Source: Paucilactobacillus hokkaidonensis JCM 18461 (lineage in GTDB: Bacteria; Bacillota; Bacilli; Lactobacillales; Lactobacillaceae). Taken from it: a stretch of DNA of 64,000 nucleotides. Positions within the stretch are counted from its first letter, which is position 1; each line of letters opens with the position of its first letter. The translations under genes were made by a program, and so were the position numbers. Shown here in pieces: positions 1 through 7,774 of this stretch. The stretch is taken from assembly GCF_000829395.1 (NCBI RefSeq), contig NZ_AP014680.1, positions 310,001 to 374,000 of the forward strand, given 5' to 3'. The notes beneath the pieces were generated by a model that saw only the letters and a list, made by a program, of their open reading frames with translations, did no database searches and was not told the DNA's origin.

Positions 1-25
1 TTACGATTTAACGGGGGAATCAACC

Positions 26-160
26 ATGGCAGAGAAAATTGATTATGCAAGTGCCAAACGGCGACTAAATAGTAGAAACATTAAAACTCGCAATCGGGCA
101 AAAAAGGTTTTACATGATATGAAACGAAATAATGTTAAGAAGGTGTTAGTAAATGGCTAA
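26..160 (+). CDS. small basic protein (44 aa) upstream of rpsN
   Basis: A 44-codon reading frame begins with ATG behind a GGGGGA ribosome binding site and ends by overlapping the first 8 bases of rpsN, which implies translational coupling. The product is very basic (many Lys and Arg, almost no hydrophobic stretch), as expected for a ribosome- or RNA-associated peptide. I do not recognise the family. The frame stays open to the window edge, so a longer protein starting outside the window is possible, but the strong ribosome binding site favours the internal ATG. The overlap makes a role in ribosomal protein exchange plausible, but this is inference. Confidence 0.5.
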   Translation: MAEKIDYASAKRRLNSRNIKTRNRAKKVLHDMKRNNVKKVLVNG

Positions 161-422
161 GAAATCAAAAATAATGAAGGCACGTAAAATCGATGCCACA
201 ATCGAAAAATATGCGGCATTACGACAAGAGCTTAAAAAAAATCATGATTATATTGCTTTGAGCAAGTTACCACGAAACGCTTCACCAACGAGACATCACA
301 ATCGCGACAGTTTAGATGGTCGTCCTCATGCATATATGCGCAAGTTTAAAATGTCACGGATTAATTTTCGGCATTATGCTCATTTAGGACAAATTCCAGG
401 AGTTAAAAAGGCTAGCTGGTAA
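153..422 (+). CDS. rpsN: 30S ribosomal protein S14, zinc-independent form
   Basis: The 89-aa product has the S14 signature in its C-terminal half ([20 protein letters not shown]) and the long N-terminal part of the 'C-minus' S14 type. It lacks the CxxC-x12-CxxC zinc ribbon of the 61-aa form. It is a component of the small-subunit head. In Firmicutes this paralogue usually replaces the zinc-binding form under zinc limitation and is often in the Zur regulon; the upstream control region lies outside the window. It overlaps the preceding 44-aa gene by 8 bases and is followed by a strong terminator. Confidence 0.93.
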   Translation: MAKKSKIMKARKIDATIEKYAALRQELKKNHDYIALSKLPRNASPTRHHNRDSLDGRPHAYMRKFKMSRINFRHYAHLGQIPGVKKASW

Positions 423-436
423 TACAATAGTGTATC

Positions 437-486
437 AAAAATGGTTCTATGAAAGCTGAATTGCTTTCGTAGGACCATTTTTATTT
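437..486 (+). terminator. Rho-independent terminator after rpsN
   Basis: An 18-base arm beginning AAAATGGTTC is paired across an 8-base loop with an arm ending GGACCATTTT, followed by a T-rich tract. It lies 14 bases after the rpsN stop. Confidence 0.85.
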
Positions 487-632
487 GACAATATAATTCA
501 ATCTAGTTAAAGCTTAAAATTTAATTGCATCGAGATTAAGCAAGCAGTAAAAATGACAGCATCTATAAATAATTGTTATAATCAACATAAGGAGACTATA
601 ACAAATTTTGAAATAATTAGGAGGCTTCCATA

Positions 633-1367
633 ATGGATAGATTAAAGGATAAAGTCGCGATTATTACTGGTGGTTCTCAAGGTATGGGTGCTGCGCATGC
701 TAAGTTGTTTATTGATGAAGGTGCTAAGGTCGTTATTACAGATATCAATGCAGAAAAAGGTGAAAAATATGCCGATGAATTGGGTAACAATGCCACGTTC
801 ATTAAACAAGATGTTTCTAGTGAAACTGACTGGCAAAGGGTAATGGATGAAACTAAACAGAAGCTTGGCAACTTAGATATACTGGTGAATAATGCCGGAA
901 TTACGTTTGCTAAGTCGATTTTTGACATTACAGTTGATGATTATGTAAAGATATTCCGTATTAATCAATTAGGAGCATTTCTGGGAACTAAATATGCTGC
1001 TATCGCAATGAAAGATCAGCAACATGGAAGTATCGTCAATATTTCTTCTTTAAATGGTATTGTTGGTGGTGCGGTTGGATATACAGATACTAAATTTGCT
1101 GTTCGTGGGTTAACTAAAGCCGCTGCATTAGAATTAGCCCATTACAATATCAGAGTTAATTCTGTTCATCCAGGGGTTATTTCAACTCCAATGATCCATC
1201 AGGGAGATACAGGTGATGCAGTGGAACAGTTTGCCAAATCAATTCCGTTGCAGCGAATTGCTAAACCAAATGAAGTTTCAAAAATGGTTCTTTTCCTGGC
1301 CTCTGATGATTCCAGTTATTCTACTGGATCAGAATTTGTTATTGACGGTGGAATGAGTGCTCAATAG
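633..1367 (+). CDS. SDR-family NAD(P)-dependent alcohol/ketone dehydrogenase
   Basis: The 244-aa product is a classical short-chain dehydrogenase. It has the cofactor motif TGGSQGMG near the N terminus, NNAG at about residues 88-91, a catalytic Ser in NISS, and the YTDTK (YxxxK) catalytic pair. The C-terminal FVIDGGMSAQ resembles that of lactobacillus R-specific alcohol dehydrogenases. It probably reduces small ketones, aldehydes or hydroxy-steroid-like substrates in the cytosol; the substrate cannot be read from sequence. The gene is monocistronic, with AGGAGG 8 bases before ATG, a TATAAT-like -10 near 570-580, and a terminator after it. Confidence 0.88.
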   Translation: MDRLKDKVAIITGGSQGMGAAHAKLFIDEGAKVVITDINAEKGEKYADELGNNATFIKQDVSSETDWQRVMDETKQKLGNLDILVNNAGITFAKSIFDITVDDYVKIFRINQLGAFLGTKYAAIAMKDQQHGSIVNISSLNGIVGGAVGYTDTKFAVRGLTKAAALELAHYNIRVNSVHPGVISTPMIHQGDTGDAVEQFAKSIPLQRIAKPNEVSKMVLFLASDDSSYSTGSEFVIDGGMSAQ

Positions 1368-1394
1368 TCCTAAAATGGTGTGCCAATTAATTTT

Positions 1395-1440
1395 AAAAAA
1401 ATATCGTCAGGAAGGCGCTCCTTCCATGGCGATATTTTTT
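1395..1440 (+). terminator. Rho-independent terminator after SDR gene
   Basis: AAAAAATATCG pairs with CGATATTTTTT around a GGAAGG/CCTTCC inner stem. T or A runs flank both sides, so it may work in both directions between the convergent SDR and EEP genes. Confidence 0.8.
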
Positions 1441-1467
1441 ATTTGGTAAGTGTTGTTAGCAACATAG

Positions 1468-2541
1468 TTACTTTAATTTAAAGTCTAAAACGACTGGATT
1501 ATGATCCGAGTATTTAAACTGAGTATTGTGGACGTGAATGTCTGTTGCAGTAATATTTTTGGATAAAATATAACCATCGATCATTGTCACGAATGTTCGT
1601 CCTTTTTTATACGGCTGATTTAAATTACGAACGGATGGGATTCCAGCTTGTTTTAAACCAGTCGTTGGAATGTAAAAATTATTAGGTAATTTTTTTCGTG
1701 GAAATGGATTTGTCCAAGTTAACTTTGGATTACCAGTTTTAAATATTTTAGCGCTATTATTCAAAATAGCATGATTATAATCACCTGCCACTAGAACATA
1801 ATTACCTTGTTTGTATTCATCGTGAATAAAAGTAAATAACTTCTTGAATTGTGTATTTTGAATGGCCTTATTTTTGGTATACGCTGACATATGAATATTG
1901 ACCATTAGAAAATATTTACCGTTATTCACTCGACTTTTAGTAACAGTAAATGCGCGATCAAGATCAGTAAATTTACTTAAACCGGTATCAATTGGCAATG
2001 AATGCCGCGATGCACTGACTACATTGGTCTTGGTTAAAGTTAGTAATCCTGAGCGGGCTTTACCAATTGGATGAGTGAATGGATAAAATAGATATGGAGA
2101 GTCATAGTTTTGACCAAAGACTGAATTATACATATTCATCTGTTGGGTGACCAATTTAACTTCGTTGACATGCCGAGAACGATCACCATTGGTATCGATT
2201 TCTTGATAAAAGGCAAAGTCTGGATCGACTTTTTTGGTAGTTGTAGTGATACCTGCAATACTTTGCTGGACTGCTTTTTTACTATAAGCAACCGAGAGTT
2301 TGCCACCATCCATAAAGAAACTATAACTGGGTGGGTATGAGCCATAGCCGATATTGTAGGTCATGGCTCGATACTGCTGATTAGGTTTAATTTGAACAGA
2401 CTGTTTATTGGAAGCAGATAGAGTTTGATAGTTTGGCAACCGATAATAAGCAGCAAATAAATAAATGATGTAGCCAATAAAAATTATGAAAATAGTACCT
2501 AATAATAACAAAAAGTATTTTTTGACTCGTTTGAATAGCAA
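1468..2541 (-). CDS. membrane-anchored endonuclease/exonuclease/phosphatase-family protein
   Basis: The 357-aa product has an N-terminal membrane anchor (about residues 9-32) followed by an EEP-fold domain. Visible motifs are TYNIGYGS (metal/phosphate site start), QEID (metal-binding Glu), VNIHMS, AGDYNH, and the C-terminal SDHNPV containing the catalytic Asp-His. This fold covers nucleases, phosphodiesterases and sphingomyelinase-like enzymes. The anchor suggests activity on the outer face of the membrane, perhaps on extracellular nucleic acid or phospho-substrates. The exact substrate is unknown. It is convergent with the SDR gene and has no operon partner. Confidence 0.8.
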   Translation of the reverse strand: MLFKRVKKYFLLLLGTIFIIFIGYIIYLFAAYYRLPNYQTLSASNKQSVQIKPNQQYRAMTYNIGYGSYPPSYSFFMDGGKLSVAYSKKAVQQSIAGITTTTKKVDPDFAFYQEIDTNGDRSRHVNEVKLVTQQMNMYNSVFGQNYDSPYLFYPFTHPIGKARSGLLTLTKTNVVSASRHSLPIDTGLSKFTDLDRAFTVTKSRVNNGKYFLMVNIHMSAYTKNKAIQNTQFKKLFTFIHDEYKQGNYVLVAGDYNHAILNNSAKIFKTGNPKLTWTNPFPRKKLPNNFYIPTTGLKQAGIPSVRNLNQPYKKGRTFVTMIDGYILSKNITATDIHVHNTQFKYSDHNPVVLDFKLK

Positions 2542-2681
2542 AATTGATAGTCCCTTCGAAAAAAATTAATAGATGTAAATATATTTTGCTAGTTATTAAC
2601 AAAAATGTCAATTACGGTTAAGCTCTAGCTATTCTAATTCTTAATATATCGCTATAATCTTAATATCAATAAAAAATATTA

Positions 2682-2710
2682 TTGAATTTAGAATGATTCT
2701 AAACTAATTT
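2682..2710 (+). promoter_or_regulatory. promoter with PerR/Fur-type box
   Basis: TTAGAATGATTCTAA at 2688-2702 is a perfect 7-1-7 palindrome, the form of the PerR box (Fur superfamily). It exactly fills the 17-bp spacer between TTGAAT (-35) and TAATTT (-10) of a promoter pointing at the P-type ATPase. Occupancy there would block RNA polymerase. The regulator gene is not in the window. Confidence 0.75.
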
Positions 2711-2757
2711 AGTGTTAAAATGAATTTGTAGTAATTAAGCAATTGGGAGGTACTCCT

Positions 2758-4545
2758 ATGAAACATTCATGGAAATTAATGGCAACTTTATTAGTTGGGG
2801 CCATTGCGTTGATCATTGAATTTGTATTTGGTCAACAACTGGCTGCTCAAATTGTGGTAACAGTGGCAGGGACCCTTGTTTCAATTTCAATGGTGATTGA
2901 GATGATCAAAACACTGCGGTCAGGAAAGTTTGGCGTTGATCTGTTGGCCATTATGGCCATTGTGGCAACCCTTGCGGTTGGCGAGTATTGGGCTAGTTTA
3001 ATGATATTAGTCATGTTAACTGGTGGTGATACTTTGGAAGACTATGCTTCTAAAAAGGCTAGTCAAGAATTAAAGTCACTATTAGATAATTCACCACAAA
3101 TGGCCCATTTGATGCAATCGGGCAAATTAACTGATATTGGAGCTGATGAGGTAAAGGTTGGCGATCAATTATTGGTTAAACCGGGGGAACAAGTTCCGGT
3201 TGATAGTAAAGTACTAGAGGGGATCACAACCGTTGATGAGTCATCATTAACCGGTGAATCAAGATTGATCGACAAACAAGTTGGTAGTGAATTGATGTCT
3301 GGATCAGTTAATGGGGACCAAGCAATTACAATTGAGGCGTTGAGTAAAGCTGCAGATAGTCAGTATCAAGCGATTATCAGACTGGTTAAAGAATCCGAAG
3401 AACAACCGGCCCATTTTGTGCGGATGGCTGATCGATATGCTGTTCCATTCACGATTGTCTCTTTACTAATTGCAGTGGTTGCCTGGATTATTGCAGGTGA
3501 CCCAGTTCGATTCGCAGAAGTATTGGTGGTGGCTTCACCATGTCCGTTGATTTTAGCGGCACCAATCGCGTTAGTTTCTGGGATGAGTCGCGCTAGTAAA
3601 AACGGAATTATTGTTAAAACAGGAACGACAATTGAAAAGTTGGCACAAGCCAAAACGATTGCATTTGATAAAACGGGGACACTCACTAAAGGAAAACTGG
3701 ATGTAAATGAAATTTATGTGGAAAAGCCATTCAATCAAAAAGACTTGCTACATTTTGCTGCCAGTGCTGAACAACGATCAGGACATGTTTTAGCACGTTC
3801 ATTGATCGATTATGTTGATGCAACTCAATTAAGCGCAGTTGAACAACTAAAAGAAGTGACCGGACAAGGAATTGAGGCTATCGTTGATGGTAAAAAGGTT
3901 AAAGTTGGTAAGGCCAAATTTGTTAGTGATAGTCCAGTTCAAGAAACTGATCAAACGGCCATTTATGTCAGTATTGACGGCCAGTATGCGGGCTACATTA
4001 ACTTTTTGGACCAACTACGACCGGAGGCTAAAGAAACAATTGATCAGCTAAAGCAAATGGGGCTTCAGCATGCCTTAATGCTGACTGGTGACCACGCCAC
4101 AATTGCACAATCAATTGCCACTGATGTTGGGATTGATGAAGTACATGGTGGGTTACTGCCTAAGGATAAAGTTGATATATTGCGTTCAATCAAAAAAGAT
4201 GGTCGACCATCAATTATGGTAGGGGATGGAGTCAATGATGCACCATCGCTTACTACTGCAGATGTGGGGATTGCAATGGGTGCTCATGGTGCTACTTCTG
4301 CTAGTGATTCCGCCAATGCAGTCATTTTAAAGGATGATCTGACACGAGTTGCCAGTGCAGTTTCGATTAGTAAAGATACAATGCGAATAGCACGTAATGA
4401 CGTATTGACCGGGATTGTGATCTTAGTGATTCTAATGCTGATTGCCGCAACCGGAGTGATTCCGGCTTTAGTCGGAGCGATTTTCCAAGAAGCAGTGGAT
4501 ACAATTACGATTCTGTTGGCATTACGAGCACGGAGCGAGCATTGA
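2758..4545 (+). CDS. P1B-type metal-exporting ATPase (SPC motif), PfeT/FrvA/PmtA-like
   Basis: The 595-aa product is a heavy-metal P-type ATPase with no N-terminal HMA domain. Motifs seen are TGES (actuator), SPCPLILAAP in TM6, DKTGTLTKG (phosphorylation site) and GDGVNDAP. The SPC motif marks the P1B-4-like group that includes Fe(II), Co and Zn exporters such as PfeT, FrvA and PmtA, which are PerR or Fur controlled; the PerR-like box upstream fits that. The HP dipeptide of the nucleotide-binding domain reads SGHVLA, so Pro is replaced by Val. I chose ATG at 2758 because GGGAGG lies 7 bases before it; an upstream TTG at 2743 overlaps the ribosome binding site. Iron export is an inference. Confidence 0.85.
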   Translation: MKHSWKLMATLLVGAIALIIEFVFGQQLAAQIVVTVAGTLVSISMVIEMIKTLRSGKFGVDLLAIMAIVATLAVGEYWASLMILVMLTGGDTLEDYASKKASQELKSLLDNSPQMAHLMQSGKLTDIGADEVKVGDQLLVKPGEQVPVDSKVLEGITTVDESSLTGESRLIDKQVGSELMSGSVNGDQAITIEALSKAADSQYQAIIRLVKESEEQPAHFVRMADRYAVPFTIVSLLIAVVAWIIAGDPVRFAEVLVVASPCPLILAAPIALVSGMSRASKNGIIVKTGTTIEKLAQAKTIAFDKTGTLTKGKLDVNEIYVEKPFNQKDLLHFAASAEQRSGHVLARSLIDYVDATQLSAVEQLKEVTGQGIEAIVDGKKVKVGKAKFVSDSPVQETDQTAIYVSIDGQYAGYINFLDQLRPEAKETIDQLKQMGLQHALMLTGDHATIAQSIATDVGIDEVHGGLLPKDKVDILRSIKKDGRPSIMVGDGVNDAPSLTTADVGIAMGAHGATSASDSANAVILKDDLTRVASAVSISKDTMRIARNDVLTGIVILVILMLIAATGVIPALVGAIFQEAVDTITILLALRARSEH

Positions 4546-4557
4546 TTTTTAATTGTT

Positions 4558-4686
4558 GAAATGTGCTCCAGGCCGAAAAAAACTTCCATGTAACAATAAA
4601 ACAGGCATGCTATGATTCGCTTTTTTGAATCATAGCATGTCTATTTTTCGTTACACACCGACTTCTGAGCGTGGCCGTTTATACTT
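4558..4686 (-). repeat. palindromic intergenic element, copy A3
   Basis: The left end is GAAATGTGCTC. The core has GTAACAATAAAA, a long hairpin (GGCATGCTATGATTC/GAATCATAGCATG) and a TTCGTTACAC block. The AGAGTG end is degenerate (AAGTAT on the minus strand). It is the outermost of three tandem copies behind the deformylase-like gene. Confidence 0.75.
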
Positions 4687-4691
4687 ATTTT

Positions 4692-4816
4692 GAAACGTGC
4701 TCCCAGCCACAAAAACTTCCATGTAACAATAAATCAGGTAACATGATTCATAGACCGAATCATATTACCTGATTTACCGTTACATTCCAGTTTCTGGACG
4801 TGGCTGGTCGCACTCT
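4692..4816 (-). repeat. palindromic intergenic element, copy A2
   Basis: It runs from GAAACGTGCTC to CACTCT (AGAGTG on the minus strand). The end arms pair (CCAGCCAC with GTGGCTGG), and an inner hairpin pairs CAGGTAACATGATTC with GAATCATATTACCTG. It shares the GTAACAATAAA and TTTACCGTTACA blocks with its neighbours. Confidence 0.8.
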
Positions 4817-4822
4817 TATTTT

Positions 4823-4941
4823 GAAACGTGCAAATGGTCGCAAAAGTCTAGGCATAAAACAAAGCCAGCACTGATCCACAATTCGGATCAATGCCGGCTT
4901 TATCTTATGTTACGACTTCTGAGCGCGACCATTTGCACTCT
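4823..4941 (-). repeat. palindromic intergenic element, copy A1
   Basis: It runs from GAAACGTG to CACTCT, with end arms both carrying the GCAAATGGTCGC sequence in inverted orientation, and an inner AAAGCCAGCACTGATCC/GGATCAATGCCGGCTTT stem. The AGAGTG end shares two bases with the TAG stop of the deformylase-like gene (4940-4942). Confidence 0.82.
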
Positions 4942-5350
4942 ATATTAATATGCCCTCGCAATGATCTACTTCATGTTGAATAATCTGAGCAATCCATCCC
5001 GTGAATTTCTGTTGGTGGTTGACGAAACTTTGGTCTTGGTAGGTTACCTCAATGCTTTGGTAACGCGTGGTGGTGCGTTGGCCTATTAGTGATAGGCAAC
5101 CTTCTTTTGTTATGTATGATCCTGTTTTATTAATAATAATTGGATTGATTAGGATCACTGGCAACATTCCCATCCGGCAGATAATGATGCGTTTATTCAC
5201 ACCAATCATGTTAGCAGCCATACCAACACAATCAGCTTGATGGGCTTGTAAAGTGTCAATCAGGTCTGTAACTGTGGCACTATCAGCTTTAGTAGCCGTT
5301 TTGGCCGATTGAGTTAAAAAGTTTACGTCATGGTTAATCGATTTAATCAT
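4940..5350 (-). CDS. peptide deformylase-like protein (136 aa)
   Basis: The product is a short deformylase-fold protein. Motif II EGCLSL and motif III QHEVDH give the Cys and two His metal ligands plus the catalytic Glu. Motif I, normally GxGLAAxQ, reads GMAANMIG, so the catalytic Gln is replaced by Met. At 136 aa it is shorter than housekeeping deformylases (about 180 aa). Lactic acid bacteria often carry such a second Def-like protein. It may be a weak deformylase, act on another N-formyl substrate, or be regulatory. The stop codon overlaps the adjacent palindromic element. The start has only a weak AGGAATAA-type site. Confidence 0.75.
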   Translation of the reverse strand: MIKSINHDVNFLTQSAKTATKADSATVTDLIDTLQAHQADCVGMAANMIGVNKRIIICRMGMLPVILINPIIINKTGSYITKEGCLSLIGQRTTTRYQSIEVTYQDQSFVNHQQKFTGWIAQIIQHEVDHCEGILI

Positions 5351-5387
5351 CTTATTTTATTCCTTAGTTTATTTTATTTTGGCAAAC

Positions 5388-5429
5388 TTGATTTGGATCA
5401 AGTTCAATTAGCTTAATCGGCCGTATGAT
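5388..5429 (+). promoter_or_regulatory. FNR/FLP-type box and promoter of the CPG-type ATPase
   Basis: TTGATTTGGATCAA (5388-5401) matches the FNR consensus TTGAT-N4-ATCAA exactly. A -10 TATGAT lies at 5424-5429, which puts a start near 5436 and the box centre at about -41.5, the classical class II activator position. No convincing -35 is present. This fits activation by a Crp/Fnr-family protein (FLP in lactobacilli). Confidence 0.82.
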
Positions 5430-5516
5430 AGTGGCAGTTAATCGAAATAACACAGCTCTTGATCAAAGCTGTTGGATGCTTAGGTTATTATTAAAGCACA
5501 TTAAGGAGTGTAAAAA

Positions 5517-7424
5517 ATGAAATTCCAAAAATTTATTCAAGAGCACAATAATCAAATTACGTTAATTACAGCAATTTTAATTGTTGCCGGGTTTTTTAGC
5601 AAATATGCACTGAACAATACAACTGGTTACGACATCATTCTAGCAGTTGCATCCATTATTGCCGCTGTCCCAATCGTGATGCACGCATACCAGGCATTGA
5701 AAGTTAAAGTCGTCAGTATTGAATTACTTGTCAGTATTGCGGTGATCGGTGCCTTCATTATTGGTGAATATAATGAATCTGCTATTGTCACATTCTTATT
5801 TCTCTTTGGGAGTTATTTAGAAGAACGGACGCTGGCAAAGACCCGTCAATCAATTAAATCATTGACCGAAATGGCACCCACGACTGCTACCATTGTTAAT
5901 GCTGATGGAACAACAGAAGAAATTGATATCGATGATGTTGACGAGGGTGATGTTGTTTTGGTAAAGACTGGGGCATCCATTCCAGTTGATGGCAAGGTTG
6001 TTGAAGGTCACGGTTATACGGACGAGTCAGTTGTGACCGGTGAATCACGTGAAGTTGGCAAGCAGGTTAAAGATGACGTATTTTCTGGTACGATGCTTAG
6101 CGATGGTTATTTAAAGATCGAAGCTACCAAGGTCGGGGATGATACCACTTTTGCTAAGATTATCGAATTAGTTGAAGATGCCCAGGATACTAAATCACAT
6201 GCTGAAAAATTTATTGACCGATTTTCCCAGTATTATACACCAGCTGTTTTAATTATCGCATTGTTAGTCTTCATTTTCTCCCGCGACTTTAAATTAGCGA
6301 TCACTGTCCTAGTACTTGGTTGCCCAGGTGCCTTGGTCATTGGTGCTCCAGTTTCTAACGTTGCCGGGATCGGGAACGGAGCTAAACGCGGCATCTTGGT
6401 TAAGGGTGGGGAAGCGATGGATACTTTCTCAAAAATTGATACGTTCGTTTTTGATAAAACTGGGACTTTAACTAAAGGAAACACATCTGTCTCAGCGGTT
6501 AAGAATTATGGTACTAATTTACAACAAGCATTAACATTGGCAGCTAAAGTGGAAAGTCTATCTGATCATCCATTAGGTCGTGCAATTGTGAGTTATACCG
6601 AGAACCAAAATTATGCTTTTAAAGAACTTGACGTGGAAGATAACCAGACAATTAAGGGGCAAGGGATGATTGCTCAAATTGATAATCATGAAGTATTGGC
6701 TGGTAACCTCAAATTGATGCAAGCACGAGATGTTAAATTAAGTGCACAACAAATTAAAGATTTAGATGAATTACAGGCGACTGGTAGTTCTGTTGTGATT
6801 GTTGCAATGGACGGTCAAACAACGTTGATGCTTGGCATTTCAGATATTATTCGGCCAGAAGTTGCTGAGCAGCTGCAATCATTGCGTGATAAGGGTGCTA
6901 AACATTTGGTAATGTTAACTGGTGATAATAAAGCCACTGCTGATTATGTAGCCCAAACTGTCGGTATTGATGAAGTTCACGCTGAATTAATGCCTGAACA
7001 AAAGGTTGAATTCGTCAAACAATTTCAAGCAGATGGTCGTCGAGTTGCCTTTGTTGGTGATGGTATTAATGACAGTCCATCAATCGCGACCGCTGATATT
7101 GGAATTGCCATGGGAAGTGGAACGGATGTTGCAATTGAAACTTCAGATGTCGTCTTGATGCAGTCAAGCTTTGAAGCCCTAGTCCATGCATATGGTTTGG
7201 CCAAACGGACGGTCTTAAATACCAAAGAAAATATTACAATTGCGATTGGTGTAGTTGCTTTCTTACTGATTGGATTAATTGCCGGCTTTATCTATATGGC
7301 CAGTGGAATGTTTGTTCACGAAGCTAGCATCCTAGTAGTTATTTTTAATGCTATGCGATTAATTCGATATGGCAAAGCACCACAAGTTGATCAAACTGTT
7401 CAGACAACTCCAGCTCTTAAATAA
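5517..7424 (+). CDS. P1B-type metal-translocating ATPase with CPG motif
   Basis: The 635-aa product has TGES (VVTGESREVG), the TM6 motif GCPGALVIGAP, FDKTGTLTKG, SDHPLG (intact HP dipeptide) and VGDGINDSP. There is no N-terminal HMA domain; a separate HMA protein is encoded directly downstream, which suggests a split pump/chaperone pair. The CPG variant of the CPx motif differs from the CPC of copper pumps and the SPC of the upstream ATPase, so metal specificity is uncertain. It sits behind an FNR-type promoter in an approximately 80-base leader and is followed by a second FNR-type promoter. It is likely a membrane exporter induced under low oxygen or redox change. Confidence 0.85.
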   Translation: MKFQKFIQEHNNQITLITAILIVAGFFSKYALNNTTGYDIILAVASIIAAVPIVMHAYQALKVKVVSIELLVSIAVIGAFIIGEYNESAIVTFLFLFGSYLEERTLAKTRQSIKSLTEMAPTTATIVNADGTTEEIDIDDVDEGDVVLVKTGASIPVDGKVVEGHGYTDESVVTGESREVGKQVKDDVFSGTMLSDGYLKIEATKVGDDTTFAKIIELVEDAQDTKSHAEKFIDRFSQYYTPAVLIIALLVFIFSRDFKLAITVLVLGCPGALVIGAPVSNVAGIGNGAKRGILVKGGEAMDTFSKIDTFVFDKTGTLTKGNTSVSAVKNYGTNLQQALTLAAKVESLSDHPLGRAIVSYTENQNYAFKELDVEDNQTIKGQGMIAQIDNHEVLAGNLKLMQARDVKLSAQQIKDLDELQATGSSVVIVAMDGQTTLMLGISDIIRPEVAEQLQSLRDKGAKHLVMLTGDNKATADYVAQTVGIDEVHAELMPEQKVEFVKQFQADGRRVAFVGDGINDSPSIATADIGIAMGSGTDVAIETSDVVLMQSSFEALVHAYGLAKRTVLNTKENITIAIGVVAFLLIGLIAGFIYMASGMFVHEASILVVIFNAMRLIRYGKAPQVDQTVQTTPALK

Positions 7425-7440
7425 AAAAAGATTGTAAAAC

Positions 7441-7482
7441 TTGATTTGAATCAAGTTTTTAATAGGCAAACGCCGGTACAAT
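7441..7482 (+). promoter_or_regulatory. second FNR/FLP-type box and promoter (HMA-Dps-like operon)
   Basis: TTGATTTGAATCAA (7441-7454) is a perfect FNR-type palindrome. TACAAT at 7477-7482 serves as the -10, giving a start near 7489 and again a box centre of about -41.5. Geometry and half-sites are the same as at 5388-5429, indicating co-regulation. Confidence 0.82.
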
Positions 7483-7527
7483 AAAGATAATCAAATAAGG
7501 AAAAACAAATCTAGGAGGACTTAAATT

Positions 7528-7770
7528 ATGACAAAAAAAGCAATTTTACAATTAGAAGCACTAACATGCCCATCATGTATGCAGAAAATTGAACACGCTG
7601 TTGCTCATCAAGATGGTGTTGAAAAAGTTAAAGTATTATTCAACGCTAGCAAAGTTAAGGCTGAATTTGATGATACCAAAACTAGTGCGCAAGAATTAGC
7701 CGGTGTTGTTGAAAAACTAGGCTATACCGTTGATAAAGTTAAAGAAAAAGAATTAACCAAGGAGGCTTAA
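7528..7770 (+). CDS. HMA-domain metallochaperone (CopZ-like, 80 aa)
   Basis: A single heavy-metal-associated domain with the metal-binding CPSC loop (Cys14 and Cys17) in LTCPSCMQKIEHAV, and the typical beta-alpha-beta-beta-alpha-beta length. It should bind a soft metal in the cytosol and pass it to the CPG-type ATPase encoded just upstream, which lacks its own HMA domain. CPSC instead of the common MxCxxC context, and a Lys/Glu-rich tail, set it apart from classical CopZ. AGGAGG precedes the ATG. The Dps-like gene follows after 4 bases, so the two are co-transcribed. Confidence 0.88.
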   Translation: MTKKAILQLEALTCPSCMQKIEHAVAHQDGVEKVKVLFNASKVKAEFDDTKTSAQELAGVVEKLGYTVDKVKEKELTKEA

Positions 7771-7774
7771 ATTA

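Noticed and set aside
5452-5472. ACAGCT...AGCTGT around TTGATCAA as a third FNR box upstream of the CPG-type ATPase
   Set aside because: The half-sites lack the N4 spacer and the arms are not centred on it; it lies downstream of the predicted start.
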